A DNA stretch of 64,000 nt from the NCBI RefSeq assembly GCF_001509835.1, contig NZ_JXTJ01000016.1, forward strand, positions 1-64,000, written 5' to 3'. The stretch comes from Allobosea sp. WAO (lineage in GTDB: Bacteria > Pseudomonadota > Alphaproteobacteria > Rhizobiales > Beijerinckiaceae). Numbering within the stretch: position 1 is the stretch's first letter; each line of letters opens with the position of its first letter. Below, one piece after another: positions 42,301-52,517 of this stretch. The notes beneath the pieces are model-generated. The model was not told the origin of the DNA and searched no databases. It saw nothing but the letters and a program-made list of their open reading frames with translations. Position numbers and translations under genes: made by a program.

Positions 42301-43361
42301 CGCCCTCCCCTGCCCGGTTGCGCGACCGGCGTCCAGAGCACGTCGTCGATGCGGCGAGCATCGATGCAGAGCATCACCAGCCGGTCAAAGCCGAGCGCGA
42401 TACCTGAGGCCTGCGGCATAACGGCGAGCGCCGCGAGGAAGTCCTCGTCGATCGGATAGCGTTCGCCATAGATGCGCTCTTTCTCGTCCATGTCCGCCTC
42501 GAAGCGCCGGCGCTGCTCCGCCGGGTCGGTCAGTTCGCCGAAAGCGTTTGCCAGTTCGACGCCGCAGGCAAACAACTCGAAACGCTCGGCGACGCGCGGA
42601 TCGCCGGGTTTCGGCCGCGCCAGCGCCGCCTCGGAGATCGGGTATTCGCACAGGATGGTGGCACGCCCGCGGCCGAGATGCAGCTCGACCTTCTCGGCCA
42701 GCACGCGGCTGAAGATGTCGGACCAGCTGTCGTCCTCGGCCAGCCTGACGCCGGCATCGCGCGCCTGCGCCGCCAGCGCCTCGCGATCGGTCGTACCGGT
42801 CCCGGCGATCGTCGACATCAGGTCGATGCCGGCATGGCGGGCGAAAGCCTCGGCGAGGGTCAGACGCTCGGGCTCGGCGAAGGGATCGACCTCGGCGCCA
42901 CGCCAGCGCAGGCGGGCGACGCCGGCGGCGCGGGCGGCCGCGGCCAGCAGCTCGGCGCAATCGGCCATCAGCGCCTCGTAGGGCTCACCGACCCGGTACC
43001 ATTCCAGCATGGTGAATTCAGGATGGTGCAGCGCCGTGCGCTCGCGATTGCGGAAGACACGGGCGAAATCGAAGATGCGCCGCTCGCCGGCGGCCAGCAG
43101 CTTCTTGGCGGCGAATTCCGGCGAGGTGTGCAGGTAATAGGGATGCTTGGCGCCGCCATCGTCGACGAAGACAGTGCGGAAGCCGTGCAGATGCGTCTCG
43201 TTGCCGGGCGAGACCTGCAACAGCGCCGCCTCGACCTCGAGAAAATCGCGCGCCTCGAACCAGCGCCGCAGCGCCGCCTTGACGCGGCCGCGCGCCATCA
43301 GCGCTGGGCGCCGGTCGGCATGGATGTCCGGCCGCCAGAAGGGCGGGTGGTTTTCGTTCAT
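42297..43361 (-). CDS. epmA: EF-P lysine lysyltransferase
   Basis: A 354-residue paralogue of the class II lysyl-tRNA synthetase catalytic core without an anticodon domain. Motif 2 is VFRNRERTALHHPEFTMLEWYRVG, motif 3 GIALGFDRLVML. It ligates (R)-beta-lysine to the tip Lys of EF-P. The ATG at 43361 (MNENHPPFWRPDIHADRR) has AGAGGA upstream; the longer frame to 43466 enters the divergent efp region. It forms an overlapping pair with epmB and is divergent from efp, so the whole EF-P modification set is together. Confidence 0.94.
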   Translation of the reverse strand: MNENHPPFWRPDIHADRRPALMARGRVKAALRRWFEARDFLEVEAALLQVSPGNETHLHGFRTVFVDDGGAKHPYYLHTSPEFAAKKLLAAGERRIFDFARVFRNRERTALHHPEFTMLEWYRVGEPYEALMADCAELLAAAARAAGVARLRWRGAEVDPFAEPERLTLAEAFARHAGIDLMSTIAGTGTTDREALAAQARDAGVRLAEDDSWSDIFSRVLAEKVELHLGRGRATILCEYPISEAALARPKPGDPRVAERFELFACGVELANAFGELTDPAEQRRRFEADMDEKERIYGERYPIDEDFLAALAVMPQASGIALGFDRLVMLCIDARRIDDVLWTPVAQPGRGGR

Positions 43362-43476
43362 GGATCCTCTGGCAAACCCGTCAGCCAGCTTCCGTTTCGC
43401 GCATAAATGCGGTAGTTGCGCGGCGACGAAACCGGCATAGCGCGCCCCTCCGCCGCGCACCAGCAAGGAAGTTCAC

Positions 43477-44046
43477 GTGGTCAAGGTCATCGCCTCCTCC
43501 GTCCGCAAGGGCAACGTCCTCGAACTCGACGGGCATCTCTGCACCGTCATTTCGGCCGAGAGCTTCTTCCCGGGCAAGGGCACGCCGACGACGCAGATTG
43601 ACATGCGCCGCATTTCCGACGGCGTGAAGATGACGCAGCGCTACAAGACGACCGAGCAGGTCGAGCGCGCCTATGTCGAGGATCGCGACTTCACCTATCT
43701 CTATCAGGACGGCGAGCAGTACGTCTTCATGAACCCCGAGACCTATGACCAGATCCATGTCGACGGCGACGTGGTCGGCGATCTCGCGCCCTATCTCCAG
43801 GAAGGCATGAAGGTCACGCTCTCGGTGTTCGAGGACAAAGCGGTCGCGATCGAGTTGCCGCAGCGCGTCACAGTCGAGGTCACGGAAACCGAGCCGGTGA
43901 CCAAGGGCCAGACCGCCTCGTCGTCCTACAAGCCGGCGATCCTCGCCAACGGCGTGCGCACCGCGGTACCGCCGCACATCGGCGTCGGCACCCGCATCGT
44001 GGTGATGACGGCCGACGGCTCCTATGTGGAACGCGCGAAGGATTGA
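43477..44046 (+). CDS. efp: Elongation factor P
   Basis: A 189-residue three-domain translation factor that relieves ribosome stalling at polyproline. The loop holding the modified residue reads ESFFPGKGTPTT, with Lys34 as the beta-lysylation site. GVRTAVPPHIGVGTRIVV is the typical C-terminal domain pattern. The start is GTG at 43477 with AAGGAA upstream. It is divergent from epmA-epmB, which modify it, with a 115-base shared promoter region. A terminator follows at 44097. Confidence 0.96.
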   Translation: MVKVIASSVRKGNVLELDGHLCTVISAESFFPGKGTPTTQIDMRRISDGVKMTQRYKTTEQVERAYVEDRDFTYLYQDGEQYVFMNPETYDQIHVDGDVVGDLAPYLQEGMKVTLSVFEDKAVAIELPQRVTVEVTETEPVTKGQTASSSYKPAILANGVRTAVPPHIGVGTRIVVMTADGSYVERAKD

Positions 44047-44096
44047 TCGCGCTACGGCGCCCCGCGTGACGGCGCATGCGCTATAGAATGAGGCAG

Positions 44097-44118
44097 CGGG
44101 CCCTTTCCGGGCCCGTTT
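44097..44118 (+). terminator. Intrinsic terminator after efp
   Basis: CGGGCCC-TTTCC-GGGCCCG is a perfect 7-bp stem followed by TTT and a pyrimidine stretch, 50 bases after the efp stop and about 20 bases before the next ATG (44139). Confidence 0.7.
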
Positions 44119-44138
44119 CCATTTCTGGAGCCAAGACC

Positions 44139-44657
44139 ATGCCGCTTTCCGCTCATGCCGCCGCCTTCGCCGGCTTCGTCCAGACCCTCAAGGCGCTCGA
44201 CGCCATCCTCGACAAGGCGCAGGCCGAGGCGGAAACGCGCAAGATCCAGCCGGAGGTGCTGCTGTCGAGCCGGCTGGCCCCCGACATGCTGCCCTTCACC
44301 CGGCAGATCCAGCTGATGTCGGATTTCGCCAAGAATGCCGCGGCGCGCCTTGCCGGCGGCGAGAACCCGCGCTTCCCCGACGAAGAGAAGAGCTTTCCCG
44401 AGCTCAAGGCGCGCATCGCCAGGACGCTCGACTTCGTCGCCTCGGTCGACAAGGCATCGCTCGATGCCGGGCTCGAACGTGACGTCACTTTCCCGCGCGG
44501 CCAGTCCGCCACCGTGACGATGAAGGGCGCGGATTACCTGACCCGCTTCGCCGTGCCGAACTTCTATTTCCACGCCACCACCGCCTACGCGATCCTGCGC
44601 GAGAACTGCTTCTCGATCGGCAAGCAGGACTTCCTGAAGGGCGTGTTCGACGCCTGA
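44139..44657 (+). CDS. DUF1993 family protein
   Basis: A 172-residue helical protein resembling DUF1993 (DinB-like four-helix-bundle relatives): MPLSAHAAAFAGFVQTLKAL...SSRLAPDMLPFTRQIQLMSDFAKNAAARLAG...NFYFHATTAYAILRENCF. The conserved SRLAPDMLPF and FHATTAYAILR segments are typical. Function unknown. The ATG at 44139 follows CTGGAGCC; an upstream in-frame start (44076) lies before the efp terminator and is rejected. Confidence 0.88.
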   Translation: MPLSAHAAAFAGFVQTLKALDAILDKAQAEAETRKIQPEVLLSSRLAPDMLPFTRQIQLMSDFAKNAAARLAGGENPRFPDEEKSFPELKARIARTLDFVASVDKASLDAGLERDVTFPRGQSATVTMKGADYLTRFAVPNFYFHATTAYAILRENCFSIGKQDFLKGVFDA

Positions 44658-44697
44658 GCCACGCGGCACGATCGCGAGCGCGGAACATGACAAACGT

Positions 44698-44789
44698 CGT
44701 CATGCTCGCCCTTGTGGCGAGCATCCAGGTCCTGGACACCGCGCTCGTCACGATAAGACGTGGATGGTCGGGACAAGCCCGACCATGAC
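44698..44789. repeat. Palindromic intergenic repeat element, second type
   Basis: A roughly 92-base element begins GTCATGCTCG and ends CGACCATGAC, with inner pairs GCTCGCCCTTGTGGCGAGC and GGTCGGGACAAGCCCGACC. It lies between the convergent genes ending at 44657 and 44867 and resembles, but is not the same as, the element at 37811. Confidence 0.6.
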
Positions 44790-44866
44790 GGTAAGCAGCC
44801 CCCACGAGCGTTGACGCAGACTACGTCTGCGTCACTCCGTGACGCCACTGGATGCGGTGGCCTGCC

Positions 44867-46324
44867 TCACAGATAGGGCGAGCAGAGCCAGAGTAGGCGA
44901 TCGAGCAGGCGGATCGGAAAAGGGCGGGCACGCAGCTCCGCCAAAGTGACGGGGCGCGCCGAGGCGATCACCCCGTCGATGCGCGCCTCGATGCTGCGGG
45001 CGAAATCCTCGTCCAGCACCTCGAGGTCGATCTCGAAATTCAGGCGCAGCGAGCGCGGATCGAGGTTGGACGAGCCGACATAGGCCCAGGTGCCGTCGAT
45101 GGCGAGCAGCTTGGAATGGTCGAAGGCGCCCGTCGCTCGCCAGACCCGGCAGCCATCCTTCAGCACCTGGTCGAACTGCGCCTGCATGGCGCGATCGACG
45201 AGGACGAGATTGTTGACCTCGGGCACGACGATGTCGATCGTCACCCCGCGGCGGGCGGCGGTGACGAGGGCGCTGATCAGCTCGCGATCCGGCAGGAAAT
45301 AGGGCGACATGATCCGGATCGAATCGCGCGCCACCGAGAAGGCGCCGATCAGCAGCCTGTGATTGGTCTCGAGGCTGGAATCCGGCCCCGAGGCGACAGC
45401 GCGCATCACCACGCCGCCTTCGCCGGGCGGAGGCTGAGGCGCGACCGACCAGGCCGCGTCGGCAAGATCCTCGCCCGAGGCGAAGCGCCAGTCCTCGGCG
45501 GCCACCGCCAACAGATCTTCGACCACCGGTCCGGCGATACGGAAATGCGTGTCGCGTGCCGTAGCGTCCCCGGCGAATTCGCGGGTGAAGCCCTGCCTGA
45601 TGTTCATGCCGCCGGCGAAGGCGATCTCCCCGTCGACGATCAGGAGCTTGCGGTGGGTGCGCAAGTTCGCATAGGGCAACCGCAGGCCCATGATGATGTT
45701 GCCGTTGAAGACGTCGACCGGCACCCCGCCCTTCTGCAGGTAGCCGACGATGCTCGGCACCGAATAACGCGCGCCGACCGCATCGATCAGCACCCGCACG
45801 GCGACGCCGCGCCCGAGCGCCGCGATCAGCGCATCGGCGAGACGCAGGCCGATCGGGTCACGGTCGAAGATGTAGGTCTCGAGGATGATCGCGCTGCGGG
45901 CTCCGGCGATCGCCTCCGCCATCGCGGCATAGGCCTCGTCGCCGGTCCGCAGGGTCGTGATCGCATTGCCGCTCTTGAGCGGGCGGCGTGCCACCTTGTC
46001 GCCGAGCGTCTTCAGCGCGGCGAAGCGCCGTCCGAAATCACGCTCCACCGCCTCGCTGGAAATCGCAGCGGGCTCGCCCGCCGCGCCGGCCCCGGGCTCC
46101 CGCCTTCGCTGCGAGACGATCGAAGCCCGGCGCATGCGGTTGACGCCAGCGACCGCATAGATCAGGGCGCCCAGAAAAGGAGAGAGCAGGATGACGCCGA
46201 CCCAGCCGATCGCGGCGCGCACCTCGTCCTTGGTCAGCGCGGCGTGGCTGGCGGCAACCACCGTGATCGCAAGCGACAGTGCGGCCAGGATATGCGGCCA
46301 GTAGCCGTAGAGAATCTCCCACAT
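44867..46324 (-). CDS. cls: Cardiolipin synthase (phospholipase D superfamily)
   Basis: A 485-residue membrane enzyme with two N-terminal membrane helices (residues about 5-60) and two HKD motifs: LRTHRKLLIVDGEIAFAGGMN and FDHSKLLAIDGTWAYVGSSNLD. It condenses phosphatidylglycerol, or phosphatidylglycerol and another phospholipid, to cardiolipin. ETYIFDRDPIGLRLADAL precedes the first motif as in ClsA. The ATG at 46324 (MWEILYGYWPHIL) begins the first membrane helix; the longer frame to 46513 is hydrophilic and Arg-rich and is rejected. Confidence 0.93.
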   Translation of the reverse strand: MWEILYGYWPHILAALSLAITVVAASHAALTKDEVRAAIGWVGVILLSPFLGALIYAVAGVNRMRRASIVSQRRREPGAGAAGEPAAISSEAVERDFGRRFAALKTLGDKVARRPLKSGNAITTLRTGDEAYAAMAEAIAGARSAIILETYIFDRDPIGLRLADALIAALGRGVAVRVLIDAVGARYSVPSIVGYLQKGGVPVDVFNGNIIMGLRLPYANLRTHRKLLIVDGEIAFAGGMNIRQGFTREFAGDATARDTHFRIAGPVVEDLLAVAAEDWRFASGEDLADAAWSVAPQPPPGEGGVVMRAVASGPDSSLETNHRLLIGAFSVARDSIRIMSPYFLPDRELISALVTAARRGVTIDIVVPEVNNLVLVDRAMQAQFDQVLKDGCRVWRATGAFDHSKLLAIDGTWAYVGSSNLDPRSLRLNFEIDLEVLDEDFARSIEARIDGVIASARPVTLAELRARPFPIRLLDRLLWLCSPYL

Positions 46325-46543
46325 GGCCGCGACTATCGCACGGCCCGCAGCCCCGGCAATGCCGCCGGCGCAGGCCTGCCGGCCTGCGCCCTTGCGCAAC
46401 GGCAAGAGCATACCCATATCGGTTTCACGGCGATGTCGAGGGCGTTCCACGGCCCTCCAGCGCCGTTGAAGACGGCCATGAATTTGGACCGGTGACGCCG
46501 GATGTACGCGCACAGGTTCGGGACATGGCCGTTGGCCAATCCG

Positions 46544-46592
46544 AGACCCGTCGCGAGCGCTCGCCGTCGCGAGCGCTCGCGACGGGTCTTTT
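46544..46592 (+). terminator. Strong plus-strand intrinsic terminator without an obvious gene
   Basis: A perfect 20-bp stem (46544-46563 with 46570-46589, 6-base loop CCGTCG) ends in GGGTCT and is followed by TTTCTTG on the plus strand, giving TCTTTTCTTG. The genes on both sides (ending 46597, starting 46324) are on the minus strand; the minus-strand side has no T-run. It suggests a plus-strand transcript, perhaps a small RNA, ending here. Confidence 0.65.
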
Positions 46593-46596
46593 CTTG

Positions 46597-47253
46597 TCAG
46601 CCCTGCAGGAACGGATTGGTCCGGCGCTCCTCGCCGAGCGTGCTCGCCGGGCCGTGGCCTGGCAGGAACTGGACGTCGTCGCCGAGCGGCAGGAGCTTGC
46701 CCTTGATGCCGGCGATCAGGTCGCTGTGGCTGCCATAGGGAAAGTCGGTGCGGCCGACCGAACCGGCGAAGACGGTATCGCCGGCGAGCAGGAAGCGCAG
46801 ATCCTTCTGGAAGAAGGTGACATGGCCCGGCGTATGGCCGGGCACGTGCTGGACGGAGAATGCAACGTCACCGACCGAGACGCTGTCCCCTTCCACGAGC
46901 CAGCGCGTCGGCGTCACAGCCTTCATGTCGCGGATTTCGAAACGCAGCCCCTGCTCGGGCAGCGCATCGAGCAGGAACTTGTCGGCCTCGTGCGGGCCGA
47001 TGATCGGCAGGGAAAGCGCCTCGGCGAGCTCGGCCGCACCGCCGGCATGGTCGAGATGGCCATGTGTCAGCCAGATCGCGACGGGTTTGACGCCGGTCTC
47101 CTTCAGCGCCGCCTGGATGCGCTCGACATCGCCGCCAGGGTCGACGATCGCGGCCTCCCTGGTCTTCGTGCACCAGACCAGCGAGCAGTTTTGCTGGAAC
47201 GGCGTCACCGGAATTACGGCGACGCTGAGCGGGGCCTGCGCTTGGTCGGTCAT
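46597..47253 (-). CDS. MBL-fold metallo-hydrolase (glyoxalase II-like)
   Basis: A 218-residue metallo-beta-lactamase-fold hydrolase. The metal motif THGHLDHAGG (HxHxDH), HVPGHTPGHV, LLAGDTVFAGSVGR and PGHGPASTLGEER line the two-metal site. Such short glyoxalase-II-like proteins hydrolyse thioesters or act as persulfide dioxygenase relatives; the substrate is not known. The ATG at 47253 (MTDQAQAPLSV) follows AAAGGCG; the long upstream frame overlaps the small secreted-protein gene and is rejected. Confidence 0.92.
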   Translation of the reverse strand: MTDQAQAPLSVAVIPVTPFQQNCSLVWCTKTREAAIVDPGGDVERIQAALKETGVKPVAIWLTHGHLDHAGGAAELAEALSLPIIGPHEADKFLLDALPEQGLRFEIRDMKAVTPTRWLVEGDSVSVGDVAFSVQHVPGHTPGHVTFFQKDLRFLLAGDTVFAGSVGRTDFPYGSHSDLIAGIKGKLLPLGDDVQFLPGHGPASTLGEERRTNPFLQG

Positions 47254-47308
47254 GACAACGCCTTTCGCTGAAATGGGCGGAGCTGGCTGAGAGGAACCGA
47301 TCGCGCGG

Positions 47309-47637
47309 CTAGCGCTTGCCGCAGCGGTTGGCGAGCAGCACCCGGTAGTCGGAGAGCGACTCGTCCATCTGAGCGACGTTCTGCTCGCGCTCGCGCCCGC
47401 TCTGGCAGGTGGCGAAGACGGAGCGGGCCTTCTGCATGAAGGCAACATGATCGCGCCAGGCGGCGCATTGCGTCGCCTGGTCGGCATTGGCGACCTGCTG
47501 CATTTTGTACTGCCGCTGGCGCATCGCAGCTTCGTTCTGGAACAGGTCGCGCGTGCAGGTCGCCGGGACGGGACGCGGCTGTGCCAATGCGAAGATCGGA
47601 ACCAGGGTCAGCAGGACGGCGGCTGCAGCACGAACGA

Positions 47638-47641
<4 letters not shown>
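47309..47641 (-). CDS. Small secreted Cys-containing protein, unknown function
   Basis: A 110-residue protein with a clear Sec signal peptide (MIVRAAAAVLLTLVPIFALA, cleavage near ALA-QP at residue 20) and four Cys in the mature part (CTRDLF, QCAAW, ATCQSG, NRCGK), so disulfides are likely in the periplasm. No family recognised. Its ATG overlaps the fumarase stop in ATGA, so it is translated from the fumarase mRNA. A link to fumarase function is not evident. Confidence 0.72.
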
Positions 47642-49254
<1,613 letters not shown>

Positions 49255-49464
49255 CGGGCGACACTCCGGCATTTCGGCGGCGCCTTGCGCGGCACCTCAC
49301 AGCTTCGGGCGCGTCATAGCCCCTCGGGCCAAGGCCTCCAAGCCTAGATTGAGATGGTTCCAGGGAGGCGGGCCGTCCCGGTCGAGACTCAACAAGAGGC
49401 CTCAACCTGATGAGCGATCACAGATCGCGCCTCAGAAGGAGGGCTGAGGAAAAACCGACGAAGC

Positions 49465-49938
49465 TCAGGCGGCCTTGGCTGCGGTCTCCGCCAGGATGGC
49501 GTAGATGGCCGCCGGGTCATGCGCATGGCGCACCTGCTCCAGCACAGCCTGATTGCGCAGCACGCGCGCGACGCGCGCCAGCGCCTTGAGATGGTCGGCC
49601 CCCGCCCCTTCCGGAGCGATCAGCACGAAGATGATGTCGACAGGCTGGCCATCCAGCGCCTCGAAATCAAGCGCCTTGTCAGCCCGCGCGAACAGGCCGA
49701 CGAGCTTGTCGATGCCGGGCATCCGGCCGTGGGGAATGGCGATGCCGTCGCCGATTCCGGTCGAGCCTAGGCGCTCGCGCTGCAGCAGCGCCTCGAAAAG
49801 TTCACGCTCGGGCAGGCCAGTGAGCAGAGCCGCGTGCTGGGCCAGTTCCTGAAGCGCCTGCTTCTTGCTGTTGGCGCGCAGCGGCGAAATCACCGCCTCG
49901 GGCCGGAGGAGATCGGTCAGCGTCATAGGCCAATCCAT
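49465..49938 (-). CDS. ptsN: Nitrogen-regulatory PTS EIIA protein (PtsN)
   Basis: A 157-residue EIIA-type phosphoacceptor of the nitrogen PTS. His70 in GIAIPHGRMPG is the phosphorylated residue. MTLTDLLRPEAVISPLRANSKKQALQELA is a typical start; the true first Met may be the one at 49926. It regulates potassium uptake, nitrogen and carbon metabolism in proteobacteria. It follows hpf and rpoN on the same strand, the standard order, although a 76-base gap separates it from hpf. Confidence 0.94.
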   Translation of the reverse strand: MDWPMTLTDLLRPEAVISPLRANSKKQALQELAQHAALLTGLPERELFEALLQRERLGSTGIGDGIAIPHGRMPGIDKLVGLFARADKALDFEALDGQPVDIIFVLIAPEGAGADHLKALARVARVLRNQAVLEQVRHAHDPAAIYAILAETAAKAA

Positions 49939-50014
49939 GCATGTCCCGTGCCTGCCGGTCCGGTCCCTGCCGGAAAAGCCCGGCAGGGCGCCCAGATTCG
50001 TCAGCGGCGGAACT

Positions 50015-50602
50015 TCAAGAGAGAGAAGCCGGCGGATCGATCCAGCCGATATTGCCGTCGCGGCGGCGGTATACGACGTTCATGCGGCCATTGCCAGCGT
50101 GCCGGAAGATCACGACGGGGGCGCCGGTCATGTCGAGCTCGGCAACCGCGTCGCTGACCGTCATCTGATGAAGGGATTTGGTCGTTTCGGCCACGATGAC
50201 CGGATTTTCGCCGATATGCTCGGCGTCATGCTCCTCGATATCCTGGTCGGGAGCCGCGATCACATAGCTGGGGATTTCGAGGCTGGCCTCGCGCCCGTTC
50301 ATTGCCGCGGAGCGATCCTTCAGCCGCCGCTTGTAGCGACGCAGGCGCTTTTCGATACGCTCGGCCATCTTGTCGAGGCTGGCATAGGCGTCATGCGCCA
50401 CTGCCGACGCTTCGAGCGTGATGCCGGAGGAGAGGTGCAGGACCCCATCCGTCTTGAAGGCGGTTCCGTCCTTGCCGACGGTGACGTGCCCCTGATAGCC
50501 GCCTTCGTAATACTTGCTCAGGGCTGCCGCCACGCGCGCTTCGGCCTGACCCCGCAGGGCCTCGCCGACATCGAGATTCTTGCCGGAGATTCGCAAGCTC
50601 AT
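50015..50602 (-). CDS. hpf: Ribosome hibernation promoting factor, long form
   Basis: A 195-residue protein: the N-terminal domain (residues 1-110, MSLRISGKNLDVGEAL, then VTVGKDGTAFKTDGVLHLSSG and KMAERIEKRLRRYKRRLKD) binds the ribosomal mRNA/tRNA channel. The C-terminal domain (TKSLHQMTVSDAVAELDMTGAPVVIFRHAGNGRMNVVYRRRDGNIGWID) drives 100S dimer formation. GGGGAAG precedes the ATG. It is between rpoN and ptsN. An inverted repeat (CCAGTAG / CTACTGG, 50631-50652) lies in its leader. Confidence 0.95.
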   Translation of the reverse strand: MSLRISGKNLDVGEALRGQAEARVAAALSKYYEGGYQGHVTVGKDGTAFKTDGVLHLSSGITLEASAVAHDAYASLDKMAERIEKRLRRYKRRLKDRSAAMNGREASLEIPSYVIAAPDQDIEEHDAEHIGENPVIVAETTKSLHQMTVSDAVAELDMTGAPVVIFRHAGNGRMNVVYRRRDGNIGWIDPPASLS

Positions 50603-50823
50603 GGAGTGCTTCCCCTTCTTGTCGCCATGGCCAGTAGTCGGCCATCTACTGGAGGTAAGAACGGGGTCACCGGCTTGTCAATGAGCCCAAGGGCGGGTGC
50701 CTCGAAGGAGCTGCCCTCAACGGGACGCATGCCGCAGGGGCAGCTCGACCGGCCAGAGCAGATCGCAGGACAGGCTCCGCGGCCTCTTCGTCAGGGCATG
50801 CGCGGCGCGTGTCGCGAGCGGGC

Positions 50824-52356
50824 TCAGCGCCCCCCGCCCGCCATGGCGAGCTTCTCCCGCCGACGCTCCATCGAGGACGGGATACGCAGCGATTCCCGGT
50901 ACTTCGCCACGGTCCGCCGGGCGATGTCGATGCCGTTCGCCTTCAGCCTGGTGACGATCGCATCGTCCGAAAGAATCTCCGCCGCACTCTCCTCGTCGAT
51001 CATCTGCTTGATCCGGTAGCGCACCGCCTCGGCCGAATGGGCCTCGCCATAGCCGGTCGCGGCGATTGCGGCCGAGAAGAAATACTTCATCTCGAAGACG
51101 CCGCGCGGGCAGGTCAGGTACTTGTTCGAGGTGACGCGCGACACCGTCGATTCGTGCATGCCGATCGCGTCGGCAACGGTCTTGAGATTCAGCGGGCGCA
51201 GATGCTCGACGCCATGGGCGAAGAAGCCGTCCTGCTGACGCACGATCTCGCTCGCGACCTTGAGGATGGTGCGGGCGCGCTGCTCGAGCGAACGGGTCAG
51301 CCAGTTCGCGGTCTGCAGGCATTCGGCGATGAAGGCCTTGTCCTCGTCGTTGCGTGCGGCCCGCGAGACACGGGCGTGATAGGTCTGGTTGACGAGCACG
51401 CGCGGCAACGTGTCGGGGTTGAGATCGACCAGCCAGGAGCCATCCGGCGCAGCGCGGATGAAAACGTCCGGCACCACCGTCTCGGCGGCCGAACCGCCGA
51501 AGGCCCGGCCGGGCTTGGGATCGAGCCGCCTGATCTCGCCGACCATGTCGGCGATGTCCTCGTCGTCGACGCCGCAGATCCGCTTCAACGCGGCATAGTC
51601 GCGTTTCGCGACCAGCGGCAGATTGGCGAGCAGGGCCTGCATGGCCGGATCGTAACGGTCCCGGTCGCGCAGCTGGATGGCGAGGCACTCGCCGACATCG
51701 CGGGCTGCAACGCCGCTGGGATCGAAGCCCTGGACGATGCGCAGGACCTCCTCCACCCTGGCCTCGTCGACGCCCAGCCGCATGGCGATATCGGCCAGCG
51801 GCTCGGCGAGGTAGCCGGCATCGTCGACGCCGTCGATGATGTGCCGGCCGATCAGTCGCTCGGCCGGCGAAGCGACCGCGAGATCGAGCTGGGCGGCGAG
51901 ATGGTCGTGCAGCGAGAGCTCGGCGGTCAGGCCGCTCTCGAAGCCTTCGGGACCATCCTCGAAGGAGCCACCATTGCCGCCATAGGCCCCGCCGGTGATC
52001 GGCAGGCTGTCGACCCCGCGCGTATCGAGCCGGGCGATCTGCGGCTGTTCGTTCTGGAAGACGTTCTCCAGCCCGGTGCCGAGCCGCCCTTCCATGCCTT
52101 CCTGGGTGTTCAGGCTCTCGGCCCGCTCATAGCTCGCCTGGTCGGCGGCCAGAGCCGCCTCGCTGGCGGCGTTGGGCAGCGTAGGCTCGCCGGCCTCGTC
52201 GCCGCGCTCGAGCAGCGGATTACGCTCGAGTTCGCCCTCCACGAAATTCTGCAGCTCAAGATGGGAGAGCTGGAGGAGCTTGATCGCCTGCAAAAGCTGC
52301 GGCGTCATCACCAGGGACTGCCCCTGGCGCAGCTCCATACGCGGCATCATCGCCAT
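50824..52356 (-). CDS. rpoN: RNA polymerase sigma-54 factor
   Basis: A protein of about 510 residues with the three parts of sigma-54: a Gln-rich N-terminal activator region (LRQGQSLVMTPQLLQAIKLLQLSHLEL), a core-binding middle and the C-terminal DNA-binding part with HTH (TVADAIGMHESTVSRVTSNKYL) and the diagnostic RpoN box ARRTVAKYRE near the end. It directs transcription from -24/-12 promoters with AAA+ activators. In-frame starts at 52386, 52356 and 52347 are possible; 52356 (MAMMPRMELRQ) is taken. It is between lptB and hpf. Confidence 0.95.
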   Translation of the reverse strand: MAMMPRMELRQGQSLVMTPQLLQAIKLLQLSHLELQNFVEGELERNPLLERGDEAGEPTLPNAASEAALAADQASYERAESLNTQEGMEGRLGTGLENVFQNEQPQIARLDTRGVDSLPITGGAYGGNGGSFEDGPEGFESGLTAELSLHDHLAAQLDLAVASPAERLIGRHIIDGVDDAGYLAEPLADIAMRLGVDEARVEEVLRIVQGFDPSGVAARDVGECLAIQLRDRDRYDPAMQALLANLPLVAKRDYAALKRICGVDDEDIADMVGEIRRLDPKPGRAFGGSAAETVVPDVFIRAAPDGSWLVDLNPDTLPRVLVNQTYHARVSRAARNDEDKAFIAECLQTANWLTRSLEQRARTILKVASEIVRQQDGFFAHGVEHLRPLNLKTVADAIGMHESTVSRVTSNKYLTCPRGVFEMKYFFSAAIAATGYGEAHSAEAVRYRIKQMIDEESAAEILSDDAIVTRLKANGIDIARRTVAKYRESLRIPSSMERRREKLAMAGGGR

Positions 52357-52517
52357 AGACGATCCGGCCCCTTTCCTCCGCGCCACCTCGGCACGCTTCT
52401 TGCCTGTGAGGAAAGCCTAGACTCGGGCCGCAGCCGCGTCAAAGCCCTTTGCATGCGCAAAGGGAGAGATTTTGTCGCGCTGCAGCATCGACCGCCGGCC
52501 CTTGCCGGCCGATCCGC

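Noticed and set aside
49440..49470. Hairpin CCTCAG...CTGAGG next to AAAAA after ptsN
   Set aside because: The T-run on the ptsN strand precedes the stem instead of following it, so it is not an intrinsic terminator.
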